Source: an uncultured Bradyrhizobium sp. (lineage in GTDB: Bacteria; Pseudomonadota; Alphaproteobacteria; Rhizobiales; Xanthobacteraceae). From it: DNA of 64,000 bases. This document shows, piece after piece, positions 10,024 to 18,195 of this stretch (its first letter is position 1; each line of letters opens with the position of its first letter). Made by a program: the position numbers and the translations under genes. The DNA lies in assembly GCF_947648125.1 (NCBI RefSeq), contig NZ_CANSMR010000009.1, positions 124,001-188,000 on the forward strand, written 5' to 3'. Under the pieces are notes generated by a model. The model saw only the letters and a list, made by a program, of their open reading frames with translations. It had not been told where the DNA came from and made no database searches.

Positions 10024-11535
10024 TCAGCCCACCCGCCATTCCAGCACGCCGTCACTCGCGGTGACGATGTTGCCCGTGCTGCCGACCGGCGTGCGGTCGA
10101 GGTCCTGCAGATACGCCAGCGTTGCCGCGTCACTCGCCGGGATGCGGCCGAGGGTGCGGCGGCCGTCCTCGGTGCGCAGCATGGTGACGCCATGCTCGAC
10201 CTCGCCATTGGCGCGATAGATCACGGTGAAGGCCTCGACCTTGCCTTTTCCCGTTGCCTCGGCGGTGAAGTCGGGCACGTTGCGCCTGTTGCGATCGGCC
10301 TCCGCCTGCACGCTCGTGTCCTGCTTGAGCGCGGCCGTCGGCGCCGCGCGCGACAGCACGAGGCCATGATGCTTGGTGACGAAGCCGCCCTGGCCGTAGA
10401 GCAGGCCGAGCGTGCCGCCGCTTCGGAGTTTGCGCACCATCGCGCAGGCCGAATGCGTCATGTAGGTGTTGAGCGGCGCGCCGAAGAACGTCAGACCGCC
10501 GGTCACGGTCGGCTGCACGTCGGCGCCGAGGCCGAGCGTCCGGCGCGCCATCTTCGGCACGCAGGGGAAGCAGCTATAGAGCTCGATCGCATCGAACTTC
10601 CTGCCGTCGCCGCCGACGAGGTCCATCACCGCCTTCAGCACCGCATTCTGCGCGTGGCTCTCCACGAACTGGTCGCGGATCAGATAGTCGCGCGGCTCTT
10701 CCGCCGAGGCGCCGCCGAGCGGATAGATCAGCTTGTCCTCGGGCACGCCGGCGGTGCGCGCTTTCGCAAGGCTGGTCAGGATCAGCGCGCCACCCATGTT
10801 CACCGTCGGGTTCGCCACCATCAGCTTGGTGTAGGGCCAGGCGATCATCCGGTTGTCCGGTGTCGCCGTGGTGATCTCCTCGCCGGTGAAGCGCTTCTTC
10901 AGCCAGGAGTTCGGATTGTCGGCGGCAACCCGCGCATAGGTCGACCACAGGTCGCCGGACTCCTTGAGCGCCTCACGCGGCGTCTGGCCCCAATGCGCAG
11001 AGGTCGCGGACTCATAGAGTGGGTAGACCGTGATCGGCCGGAACACGCCGAGCGCAACAGCCAGCGGCTTCTGGAATGCGGCGCCGCGCTTCGGCTCCTC
11101 CACGTCGTGCGCGAACGGTGTCCACGGCAATTCGACGCCGGCGCGCTGCGCCTTGGTTGCGGTCGATTGTGCCTCCGCGCCGCAAACTGCGGCAACGTTG
11201 CATTCGCCGCGCGCGATGCGTTGCGCCGCCTCGTGCAGGTAGCGGATCGGGCTCTCGCCGCCGACCGGGCCGTAATAGAGATGCGCTGGCGCGATGCCGA
11301 GCCGCTGCGCCAGCTGCTTCTCGGGATCGCGGTAGCGCCAGCTCAGGAAGTTGACGACATCGAGCGACTGCACGTCGGACAGCAGCTTTGCGCCGCTGTC
11401 GGCCTCGGCGCGCTTCAGTGCCTCTTCCAGCAAAGTGAGCGGCTCGAGGCCGGCGGCGATGTCCTTCGGACGATCGACGACCTCGCCGACGCCGACGATG
11501 ACGGGAATGCGGTCTTCGGGGATGCTGTTCGACAT
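10024..11535 (-). CDS. Thiolase-like protein (TLP1/SCP-x type) with extra C-terminal domain, lacking the usual active-site cysteine
   Basis: A 503-residue cytoplasmic protein with a thiolase fold (residues 9-410) and a C-terminal beta-rich extension (about 420-503) resembling the TLP1 additional C-terminal domain. Members are usually annotated acetyl-CoA acetyltransferase. In true SCP-x thiolases a Cys sits in a G-x-C-S-S-like loop; here that loop reads YGPVGGESPIRY, with Glu where Cys is expected. The late catalytic Cys-Gly motif is replaced by LLYGQGGF, and the HDCF-type His motif reads YSCF. It therefore probably binds acyl-CoA but may not do thiolysis. It stands between two repeats, with no operon partner on its strand within 140 nt. 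Confidence 0.75.
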   Translation of the reverse strand: MSNSIPEDRIPVIVGVGEVVDRPKDIAAGLEPLTLLEEALKRAEADSGAKLLSDVQSLDVVNFLSWRYRDPEKQLAQRLGIAPAHLYYGPVGGESPIRYLHEAAQRIARGECNVAAVCGAEAQSTATKAQRAGVELPWTPFAHDVEEPKRGAAFQKPLAVALGVFRPITVYPLYESATSAHWGQTPREALKESGDLWSTYARVAADNPNSWLKKRFTGEEITTATPDNRMIAWPYTKLMVANPTVNMGGALILTSLAKARTAGVPEDKLIYPLGGASAEEPRDYLIRDQFVESHAQNAVLKAVMDLVGGDGRKFDAIELYSCFPCVPKMARRTLGLGADVQPTVTGGLTFFGAPLNTYMTHSACAMVRKLRSGGTLGLLYGQGGFVTKHHGLVLSRAAPTAALKQDTSVQAEADRNRRNVPDFTAEATGKGKVEAFTVIYRANGEVEHGVTMLRTEDGRRTLGRIPASDAATLAYLQDLDRTPVGSTGNIVTASDGVLEWRVG

Positions 11536-11581
11536 TCTTGTTGCTTCACTCTGCGGTATTGGGCTCGGTGGTTGTTCTAGC

Positions 11582-11666
11582 CGTCATTGCGAGCGAAGCG
11601 AAGCAATCCATATCTCGACTCGGGGAAAGCTGGATTGCTTCGTCGCGTTGCTCCTCGCAACGACGG
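11582..11666. repeat. Palindromic intergenic repeat (CGTCATTGCGAGCGAAGC type)
   Basis: The left arm CGTCATTGCGAGCGAAGC with GAAGCAATCCA is mirrored by a right arm TGGATTGCTTCG ending CTCGCAACGACG, around a roughly 25-nt centre. It occupies most of the 142-nt gap between the thiolase-like and nitronate monooxygenase genes, which are both on the minus strand. Confidence 0.75.
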
Positions 11667-11677
11667 TGGTGCGTTGC

Positions 11678-12811
11678 TTACTCCGCCACCAGCGCGTTCA
11701 TGTGCTCGACGGCTTCGACAAAATCTTCCTTGAATTCCTGCACCACGGCGCCCGCCGACTTCACGCTGTCGACCAGGCCGACACCCTGACCGACGAAGTA
11801 GCTGACGAGATCGCGCGCCTTCTCGTTGCCGGCGGCAGCGGCGCGGTCGATCGCGTTGAAGGCGTCGCGGCTGATGATGCTTTGCAGCGGCATCGGCAGC
11901 GCGCCGGGGCTATCCGGCGAGCGGTCCCAGGCGTCGGTCCACACCGAACGGAGCTGCCGCGCCGGCTTGCCGGTGCGGCCCTTCGAGCGGATGGCGTCGC
12001 GCGAGGAGGCCGCGATCATCTTCTCGCGGAAGATCTCCGAGGTCTCCGACTCCACGGTGGCAAGCCACACCGAGCCGGTCCAGGCGCCGGCCGCGCCCAT
12101 CGCCATGCAGGCCGCCATCTGGCTGCCGGTCATGATGCCGCCGGCGGCGAGCACCGGCACGTCGCGGATCTTCCTGACCGCCTTGATCACCTCGGGCACC
12201 AGCACCATGGTCGAGACTTCGCCGCAATGGCCGCCGGCCTCGGTGCCCTGCGCGACGAGGATGTCGACGCCGGCCGCGACCTGGCGCAGTGCGTGCTCCT
12301 TGGAGCCGACCAGCGCCGCCACCGGCACGCCGTGCTTGCGGCCCATCTCGATCATCGCTTTCGGCGGCACGCCCAGCGCGTTCGCGATCAGCCTGATCGG
12401 ATGGCGGAACGAGACCTCGAGCAATTGCAGCGCCGTCTCGGCATCGAATGGCTGCGGCTGGTTGTCGGCGACACTCTGCGTCGTGAGCTCGATGTTGTAT
12501 TTCTTGAGGAGATTGCGGGTGAAATCGCGATGCTCCTGCGAAACGCGCTTTTCAAGGCTCTTCCACGTGACGTTCTTCTCACCCGCGGTCGAGATATTCT
12601 CGGGGATCAGCACGTCGATGCCGTAGGGCTTGCCGTCGACGTGATCGTCGATCCATTTCAATTCCTGCTCCAGCGTCTCCGGCAGATACCGGGTCGCGCC
12701 GAATACGCCGAAGCCGCCGGCGCGGCTGACCGCCGCCACAACGTCGCGGCAATGGCTGAAAGCGAGCAGGGGGAATTCAATTCCCAACATGTCGCAGATC
12801 GGTGATTTCAT
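11678..12811 (-). CDS. Nitronate monooxygenase family protein (2-nitropropane dioxygenase-like)
   Basis: A 377-residue FMN-dependent TIM-barrel enzyme that oxidises alkyl nitronates such as propionate 3-nitronate. Visible family parts are the N-terminal LLAFSHCRDVVAAVSRAGGFG (residues 14 on), the phosphate-binding loop VPVLAAGGIMTG (about 210-222) and the VAQGTEAGGHCGE stretch just before it. The ATG at 12811 has a GGGAGA ribosome site 8 nt upstream, so longer frames towards 13018 are not used. It is divergent from yghU across a 278-nt region. The family also contains enzymes acting on CoA-bound or unknown substrates, so the substrate is not certain. Confidence 0.88.
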   Translation of the reverse strand: MKSPICDMLGIEFPLLAFSHCRDVVAAVSRAGGFGVFGATRYLPETLEQELKWIDDHVDGKPYGIDVLIPENISTAGEKNVTWKSLEKRVSQEHRDFTRNLLKKYNIELTTQSVADNQPQPFDAETALQLLEVSFRHPIRLIANALGVPPKAMIEMGRKHGVPVAALVGSKEHALRQVAAGVDILVAQGTEAGGHCGEVSTMVLVPEVIKAVRKIRDVPVLAAGGIMTGSQMAACMAMGAAGAWTGSVWLATVESETSEIFREKMIAASSRDAIRSKGRTGKPARQLRSVWTDAWDRSPDSPGALPMPLQSIISRDAFNAIDRAAAAGNEKARDLVSYFVGQGVGLVDSVKSAGAVVQEFKEDFVEAVEHMNALVAE

Positions 12812-13089
12812 GGACTGGTTTTCTCCCGGCAGCCGTTTTTTGTGCTTGTTGGCATCAGGCTTCCGCGACGCTAGCGCATCATGGATGGTCAAGCCAAGCT
12901 GGTTTCCACTGCGGCGATCTTGCGTGCAGGCGCTGCTCTGGCAGCATCCCTCGCGACGCATTCCGCAAGGTAGAAAATGCGAGAACACAGGCTGGGCAAA
13001 GCCGAGCGCGCCCACCATCTAGTGCGGACGTGCGGATGGGCACGGCGGTCGCCGCCCCACCTTGGAAACGTAAACCGGGAGCCAACGAC

Positions 13090-13968
13090 GTGACTGACAC
13101 CTCTGACTACGAGCCTCCGAAAGTCTGGACCTGGAACAAGGAGAGCGGCGGGCGCTTCGCCAGCATCAACCGGCCGATCGCCGGTCCAACCCATGACAAG
13201 GAACTGCCGGTCGGCCGCCATCCGCTGCAACTTTACTCGCTGGCGACGCCGAACGGCGTCAAGGTTACCGTGATGCTGGAAGAGCTGCTCGCGGCGGGCC
13301 ACAAGGGTGCGGAATACGACGCCTGGCTGATCAAGATCGACGGCAACCAGTTCGGCAGCGGCTTCGTTGCGGTCAATCCGAATTCGAAGATCCCGGCGCT
13401 GATGGACCGCAGCGGACCGGAGCCGATCAGGGTGTTCGAGTCGGGCTCGATCCTGGTCTACCTCGCGGAAAAGTTCGGTGCGTTCCTGCCGACCGACGTC
13501 AAGACCCGCGCGGAAACCTTCTCCTGGTTGTTCTGGCAGATGGGCTCGGCGCCGTATCTCGGCGGCGGCTTCGGGCATTTCTATGCCTATGCGCCGACCA
13601 AGATCGAATACGCGATCGATCGCTTTGCGATGGAGGTGAAGCGCCAGCTCGACGTGCTCGACCGCAGGCTCGCCGACAACGAATATCTCGCCGGCGACGT
13701 CTACACCATCGCCGACATGGCGGTGTGGCCCTGGTACGGCGGTCTGGCCAAGGGGCTGCTTTATGGCGGCGGTGAATTCCTGTCGGTGCAGGACTACAAG
13801 AACGTGCAGCGCTGGACCGACGCGATCGCAGCACGGCCCGCGGTGAAGCGCGGCCGCATGGTCAACCGCACCTGGGGCGAGCCGTCGAGCCAGCTCCATG
13901 AGCGCCACGATGCCAGCGATTTCGAAACGAAGACGCAGGACAAGATCGGCGAGCCGGCGGCGTCGTAG
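13090..13968 (+). CDS. yghU: Glutathione-dependent disulfide-bond oxidoreductase YghU
   Basis: A 292-residue glutathione S-transferase-fold enzyme of the Nu class; E. coli YghU is 288 residues and matches nearly end to end. It has the YghU start (PPKVWTWNKESGGRFASINR), a thioredoxin-fold half with the TPNGVKVTVMLEELL helix and FVAVNPNSKIPAL, the GSH-contact FESGSILVYLAEKFG, then the all-helical half ending LHERHDASDFETKTQDK. It reduces small disulfides and organic hydroperoxides with two bound glutathiones. The GTG at 13090 was chosen because GGGAG lies 8 nt before it and the protein then starts where YghU does. It is monocistronic and divergent from the nitronate monooxygenase gene. Confidence 0.95.
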   Translation: MTDTSDYEPPKVWTWNKESGGRFASINRPIAGPTHDKELPVGRHPLQLYSLATPNGVKVTVMLEELLAAGHKGAEYDAWLIKIDGNQFGSGFVAVNPNSKIPALMDRSGPEPIRVFESGSILVYLAEKFGAFLPTDVKTRAETFSWLFWQMGSAPYLGGGFGHFYAYAPTKIEYAIDRFAMEVKRQLDVLDRRLADNEYLAGDVYTIADMAVWPWYGGLAKGLLYGGGEFLSVQDYKNVQRWTDAIAARPAVKRGRMVNRTWGEPSSQLHERHDASDFETKTQDKIGEPAAS

Positions 13969-13980
13969 CTGTACGGCTTT

Positions 13981-14084
13981 GTAGGGCGGATTAGCTGCGT
14001 AGGGCGGATTAGCCGAAGGCGTAATCCGCCATCGTGCGCGGGCAGATCGGCGGGTTACGCTGCGCTAACCCGCCCTACGCATCC
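13981..14084. repeat. Palindromic intergenic repeat (GTAGGGCGGATTAGC type)
   Basis: GTAGGGCGGATTAGC occurs twice in tandem, then GGCGTAATCCGCC, and near the end CGGGTTACGCTGCGC and AACCCGCCCTACGC as the inverse. It fills the gap between convergent yghU and the acetyltransferase gene. A sister copy is at 15012-15092. Confidence 0.75.
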
Positions 14085-14089
14085 GCGTT

Positions 14090-14365
14090 TCACCCCAACA
14101 AATCGTCGTACTCCGGATGCTTCTTCATGAAGCCCTGGATGAACTCGCATTTTACGACGAGCTTGATGTTCTGCGCGCGGACGGCGTCGAGTGTCGCGCG
14201 AGCGAGCTTCGAGCCGACGCCGCGGCCGCCGAGCTCCGGCGGCACCACGGTATGCACAAGCGTGATCGTATCCGGCGTCTTGCGGTAGACCACGAAGGCG
14301 GTGGTGCCATCGACGTCAAGTTCGAACCGGCTCTGTGCCGGGTTGTCGCGGAATGCTTCACTCAT
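14090..14365 (-). CDS. Small GNAT-type N-acetyltransferase (YjdJ/NATD1-like)
   Basis: A 91-residue protein of the minimal acetyltransferase family (COG2388, human NATD1/Gtlf3b-like). It has a short beta region with FVVYRKTPDTITLVHTVVP, the acetyl-CoA phosphate loop ELGGRGVGSKLARATLDAVR (about residues 43-62) and a C-terminal KHPEYDDLL typical of the family. It is half the size of ordinary GNAT enzymes, which is normal for this group. It sits 13 nt after the flavin reductase gene and is probably co-transcribed with it. The acyl acceptor is unknown. Confidence 0.85.
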   Translation of the reverse strand: MSEAFRDNPAQSRFELDVDGTTAFVVYRKTPDTITLVHTVVPPELGGRGVGSKLARATLDAVRAQNIKLVVKCEFIQGFMKKHPEYDDLLG

Positions 14366-14378
14366 TCGGTCGTCCTCG

Positions 14379-14996
14379 TTACGTGTTCTTCACACCTTCG
14401 GCCGCGGGAAACACCACGCGGTCGTCGGTGCGGCAGTAGCGGTCGGCGAACATACGGCCGATCGGGTGGTAACGCTCCATGTGGACGCGCATCGCATCAC
14501 GGTCCCACAATTCGTCGCGGATGTGGAAGTGGATGCCTTCGCCCATGATCAGCTGGCGATCGCCGTTGACGTCGATCAGCTTCCAGGTCTTGCACTCCAT
14601 CGCGAACGGCGCGTCGGCGAGCCGGGGCACCGCGATCTTGCTGGAGGGCGCGAGCTTCAGGCCGAGATAGCCGGGCTCGCCGATCTCGGGCGGGAAATCG
14701 CCCGAGGTCTCGTGCATCGGGCGCGCCAGCGGCTCGTCGGTGAGATTGACCACGAACTCGCCCAGGTGCTGGATATTGACCAGCGTGTCCTTCTCGCGGC
14801 CGTCCGGCCGTCGGTTGACCGCGAACATGCAGAGCGGCGGGTCCTCGCAGAACACGTTGAAGAACGAGAACGGCGCCGCGTTGACCACGCCGTCTGCGCC
14901 GAGGCTCGTCACCCAGGCGATCGGCCGCGGCAGCACGAAGGAGGTCAGCACCTTGTAGCGTTCGCGCTGGCTGAGGTCGCTTGGGGAATATTCCAT
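14379..14996 (-). CDS. Flavin reductase family protein (FMN-binding split barrel)
   Basis: A 205-residue flavoprotein of the DIM6/NTAB type. Visible features are RPIAWVTSLGADGVVNAAPFSFFN (about residues 25-48), the usual FMN-contact segment after the first strands, and DTLVNIQHLGEFVVNL (about 70-86). Members reduce FMN with NAD(P)H for a partner monooxygenase or have no known role. No flavin-dependent oxygenase partner is in the same operon; the nitronate monooxygenase 2 kb away uses bound FMN and does not need one. It is followed by the small acetyltransferase gene. Its own upstream region holds a palindromic repeat. Confidence 0.88.
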   Translation of the reverse strand: MEYSPSDLSQRERYKVLTSFVLPRPIAWVTSLGADGVVNAAPFSFFNVFCEDPPLCMFAVNRRPDGREKDTLVNIQHLGEFVVNLTDEPLARPMHETSGDFPPEIGEPGYLGLKLAPSSKIAVPRLADAPFAMECKTWKLIDVNGDRQLIMGEGIHFHIRDELWDRDAMRVHMERYHPIGRMFADRYCRTDDRVVFPAAEGVKNT

Positions 14997-15011
14997 GGGA
15001 TGATCCGAAGA

Positions 15012-15092
15012 GCGTAGGGCGGGTTAGCGAAAGCGTATCCCGCCGCCGAGGGTTCGGAAAGCAAAGGCGGGTTACGCTTGCGCGAACCCGCC
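15012..15092. repeat. Palindromic intergenic repeat (GTAGGGCGGGTTAGC type)
   Basis: GCGTAGGGCGGGTTAGCG is mirrored by GGCGGGTTACGCTTGCGCG and AACCCGCC. It is related to the copy at 13981-14084 and lies between the flavin reductase and acyl-CoA dehydrogenase genes, both on the minus strand. Confidence 0.75.
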
Positions 15093-15142
15093 TTGCAGAC
15101 TTGCTTCCTTACCACGCCCCGCGGGGAGTGGGGGCGCATCCA

Positions 15143-16417
15143 CTAGGTCATGCTCAATTCGTGGCGGCCGACCACCATCCAGTGCACCTCGTCCGGACCG
15201 TCGGCGAAGCGCAGATGGCGGACGTCCTGGTACATTTCGCCGAGCGGCGACCACTGCGAGATGCCGGTGGCGCCGTGCATCTGGATCGCCTGGTCGATCA
15301 CCTTGCAAGCGCGCTCGGGCACCATGGCCTTGACCATCGAGACCCAGACGCGGGCTTCCTTGTTGCCGAGCACGTCCATCGCCTTGGCCGCCTTCAACAC
15401 CATCAGGCGCATCGCTTCGATCTCGCAGCGGGCTTGGGCGATGATCTGCATGTTGCCGCCGAGATGGGCGATCTTCTTGCCGAACGCTTCGCGGGTGAGG
15501 CCGCGCTGCACCATCATGTCGAGCGCCTTCTCGGCCTTGCCGATGGTGCGCATGCAGTGATGGATACGGCCCGGTCCGAGGCGGACCTGCGAGATCTCGA
15601 AGCCGCGGCCTTCACCGAGCAGCATGTTCTCCTTCGGCACCTTCACATTGTTGAAGCGCAGATGCATGTGGCCGCGCGGTGCGTGATCATGGCCGAACAC
15701 GTGCATCGGGCCGAGGATCTCGACGCCGGGGGTGTCGATCGGCACCAGGATCTGCGACTGCTGCTTGCTCGGCGCCGCGTCGGGATTGGTCTTCACCATC
15801 ACGATCATGATCTTGCAGCGCGGATCGCCGGCGCCGGAGATGTAATACTTCTCGCCGTTGATCACCCACTCGTCGCCGACCAGCTTTGCGGTGGTCGAGA
15901 TGTTCTTGGCGTCGGAGGAGGCGACGTTCGGCTCTGTCATCGCATAGGCCGAGCGGATCTCGCCGTTGAGCAGCGGCTTCAGCCACTTCTCCTTCTGCGC
16001 CTTGGTGCCGACGCGCTCCAGAACTTCCATGTTGCCGGTGTCGGGGGCCGAGCAGTTCATGGTCTCGGAGGCCAGCGGGCTCTTGCCGAGCTCGGCGGCG
16101 ATGTAGGCGTAGTCGAGGTTGTTGAGGCCGTCGCCGGTTTCGGCGTCGGGCAGGAAGAAGTTCCAGAGACCGACTTCCTTGGCCTTGTCCTTGGCCTTCT
16201 GCAGGATCGCGAGCTGCTCGTCCGTGAAGCTCCAGCGGTTGGTCTTCTTCTCGCCGGCGCGATAGAACTCGACCGACATCGGGTCGACTGTGTCGCGGAT
16301 GAATTGCTTCACATGGTCGTACAGCGGGCGCACCTTGTCCGACATGCGGAGGTCGTTGAGCTCGTCGCCCGGATTGAGCGTGTAGTTCGTGGTGCGCGGC
16401 ACATAGGCATGCTTCAT
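15143..16417 (-). CDS. ACAD10/11-like acyl-CoA dehydrogenase family protein (LvaC-type candidate)
   Basis: A 424-residue flavoprotein with the acyl-CoA dehydrogenase fold: N-terminal helices (to about 150), beta domain with YAMTEPNVASSDA, and C-terminal helices with the FAD/dimer helix. It closely resembles the dehydrogenase half of human ACAD11, above all LGEGRGFEISQVRLGPGRIH and the ending RFADGPDEVHW. In classical members the base is a Glu in an E-G-T motif; here that position reads Asp406 (A-D-G-P). ACAD11 and bacterial LvaC eliminate phosphate from 4-phosphoacyl-CoA. The matching kinase lies 2.6 kb away. The ATG at 16417 follows GGGAGAAA at the right distance. Role in phosphate elimination is inference. 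Confidence 0.85.
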   Translation of the reverse strand: MKHAYVPRTTNYTLNPGDELNDLRMSDKVRPLYDHVKQFIRDTVDPMSVEFYRAGEKKTNRWSFTDEQLAILQKAKDKAKEVGLWNFFLPDAETGDGLNNLDYAYIAAELGKSPLASETMNCSAPDTGNMEVLERVGTKAQKEKWLKPLLNGEIRSAYAMTEPNVASSDAKNISTTAKLVGDEWVINGEKYYISGAGDPRCKIMIVMVKTNPDAAPSKQQSQILVPIDTPGVEILGPMHVFGHDHAPRGHMHLRFNNVKVPKENMLLGEGRGFEISQVRLGPGRIHHCMRTIGKAEKALDMMVQRGLTREAFGKKIAHLGGNMQIIAQARCEIEAMRLMVLKAAKAMDVLGNKEARVWVSMVKAMVPERACKVIDQAIQMHGATGISQWSPLGEMYQDVRHLRFADGPDEVHWMVVGRHELSMT

Positions 16418-16592
16418 TATCGTTTCTCCCGTGGCGAAGGCGTGTTTCGCGGCGGACAATAAACGCGTGCGACGCGAAGCGCGAGCACCGATTTTCCTGA
16501 TATCTCTACCGCATCGCGGAATATCACGACGGCGTTTCAAACGTTGTTTGAACGCCGCCGTGTACCGCGTGAAAGAGTCAGGCGGACGCCGG

Positions 16593-16970
16593 CTAGGTCA
16601 TCCGATGCATCGCGCAGATCTTGTTGCCGTCGAGGTCGCGCAAATAGGCGAGGTAGAGCTTGATGCCATTGCCCTCGCGCACGCCCGGCGGGTCCTCGCA
16701 GGTCTTGCCGCCATTGGCGATGCCGGCCGCGTGCCAGGCATGGACCTGCTCCGGCGAAGAGCAGGCAAAGCCGATCGTGCCGCCATTGGCGTGCGTCGCC
16801 GGTTCGCCGTTGATCGGCTTGGAAACCATGAAAATGCCGGCCTTGGTGAGGTACATAATGCGGTGACCGTCGACCCGGGCCGGCCGGACATCGAGCGTGC
16901 CGAGCAGCGCATCATAGAACGCCTTGGCCTTGTCCAGATCGTTGGTGCCAACCATCACGTGTGAAAACAT
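16593..16970 (-). CDS. VOC family protein (glyoxalase/bleomycin-resistance fold)
   Basis: A 125-residue single-module vicinal-oxygen-chelate protein. It starts with FSHVMVGTNDLDKAKAFYDALLG, the first beta-alpha unit with a metal-type His, and ends with YLRDLDGNKICAMHR. In many relatives the end reads D-P-D-G-N-x-I-E, and here the metal-ligand Glu position is Cys, so metal binding may be altered. The ATG at 16970 follows GGAGGATATTTC. It is on the same strand as the ACAD11-like gene with a 175-nt gap. The reaction cannot be predicted. Confidence 0.85.
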   Translation of the reverse strand: MFSHVMVGTNDLDKAKAFYDALLGTLDVRPARVDGHRIMYLTKAGIFMVSKPINGEPATHANGGTIGFACSSPEQVHAWHAAGIANGGKTCEDPPGVREGNGIKLYLAYLRDLDGNKICAMHRMT

Positions 16971-17114
16971 CTGAAATATCCTCCCTGCTTGTTGACGAAA
17001 GCCGCCTTGTTGCGTCCTTGCCGCTCGAACGCTTAGCAGCAGTTTTGCCGCGACGGAAGCGACGCTGCGTCGCGTGTGGCGTGGTGTGGCAACTTGAATC
17101 GAGGACCATCCCAT

Positions 17115-17236
17115 CGTCGTCCCGGCGCAGGCCGGGACCCATAACCACAAATGCCAACTGTTAGGTACCGCTGGAACGACGAGTCCCGTTCACTACAACT
17201 GCTGCGGCGTATGGGTCCCTGCTTTCGCAGGGACGA
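17115..17236. repeat. Family A intergenic repeat (CGTCGTCCC...GGGACGACG), copy 1
   Basis: The left arm CGTCGTCCCGGCGCAGGCCG (itself a small hairpin), then GGGACCCATAACCAC, is mirrored by a right arm TATGGGTCCCTGCTTTCGCA ending GGGACGAC. The two arms differ slightly. Located between two minus-strand genes. Confidence 0.85.
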
Positions 17237-17261
17237 CACCGGTGAAGCGGCAAGTGCGCGG

Positions 17262-18056
17262 CTAGAACGCCGTGTACCCGCCGTCGATCACGAAGCAATC
17301 CGCCGTATGATAGGACGACGCCTTGCTCATGAGGTAGACGGCGATGCCGCCGAAATCGCTCGGCTCGCCAAAGCGGCGTACCGGGATGCGCGGCATCACA
17401 TTGGCGACGAACTTGTCGTTGGCCATGATGCCGGCGGTCATGTCGCTCTTGATCCAGCCGGGCAGGATCGCATTTGCGGTGACGCCGTGGCGGGCAAGCT
17501 CGACGCCGAGCGCGCGGCACAGCGCGTTCAGCGCGGCCTTGGTGCCGGCATAGTGCTCGTTGCGTGCGGTGCCGAACAGCGAGGCGAGGCTCGAGGTTGC
17601 GACCAGCCGGCCGAACTTGTCGCCGGCCTCGGAGCGCTCGGTCATGTGGCGTGCCGCAGCCTGGAATACATGGAAGACGCCGTCGAGATTGGTCGCGAAC
17701 ATCTTGCGCCATTCCTCCTCGGTGCGGTCGATGAAGGAGCGGCGTCCGCCGCCGCCGATGCCGGCATTGGCGAAGCAGCCGTCGACGCGGCCGAAGGTGT
17801 CGAGCGTCGCCTTCATCGCGGTCTTGACCGAGCCGGGATCGGTGACGTCGCAGAATTGCGTCGCGACCTTGCCGGGCCCGGCCTTCATCGAGGCCGCGGC
17901 ATTGGCGTTTTTTTCCGCGTTGCGGCCCCAGATCGCGACGTTGCAGCCGGCGGCGTTGAGTGCCTGCGCGATGCCGAGGCCGATGCCGCCGTTGCCCCCG
18001 GTGATGACAGCGACGCGGCCGGTGAGATCGAAGATGCCACTCATTGGGGTTTCCAT
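17262..18056 (-). CDS. Short-chain dehydrogenase/reductase (SDR)
   Basis: A 264-residue classical SDR. The NAD(P)-binding TGGNGGIGLG motif is at about residues 18-27, NAG at about 95, and the catalytic Ser and Tyr-x-x-x-Lys appear as the SSLASLFGT stretch followed by HYAGTKAALN. The Rossmann strand 2 reads VAIWGRNAE, an Arg after the Gly that suggests NADP. Start could be the ATG at 18056 or 18044; neither has a clear ribosome site. It is divergent from the PaaG-like/kinase operon by 139 nt. In a levulinate-type pathway it could fill the LvaD step (reduction of a 4-oxoacyl-CoA); this is inference from position only. Confidence 0.88.
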   Translation of the reverse strand: METPMSGIFDLTGRVAVITGGNGGIGLGIAQALNAAGCNVAIWGRNAEKNANAAASMKAGPGKVATQFCDVTDPGSVKTAMKATLDTFGRVDGCFANAGIGGGGRRSFIDRTEEEWRKMFATNLDGVFHVFQAAARHMTERSEAGDKFGRLVATSSLASLFGTARNEHYAGTKAALNALCRALGVELARHGVTANAILPGWIKSDMTAGIMANDKFVANVMPRIPVRRFGEPSDFGGIAVYLMSKASSYHTADCFVIDGGYTAF

Positions 18057-18195
18057 TTGGTTTGGTGCGCGCTAATCACGCGTTCACGGATGGGCTTGCT
18101 GCCGACCATGGACAAGCCCGGCACAAAAATCAAATATGGGTCGAAGCATCGACCTACCGCGGTACCAACCGCCGAAGCAACGTAAAGAGGAAACC

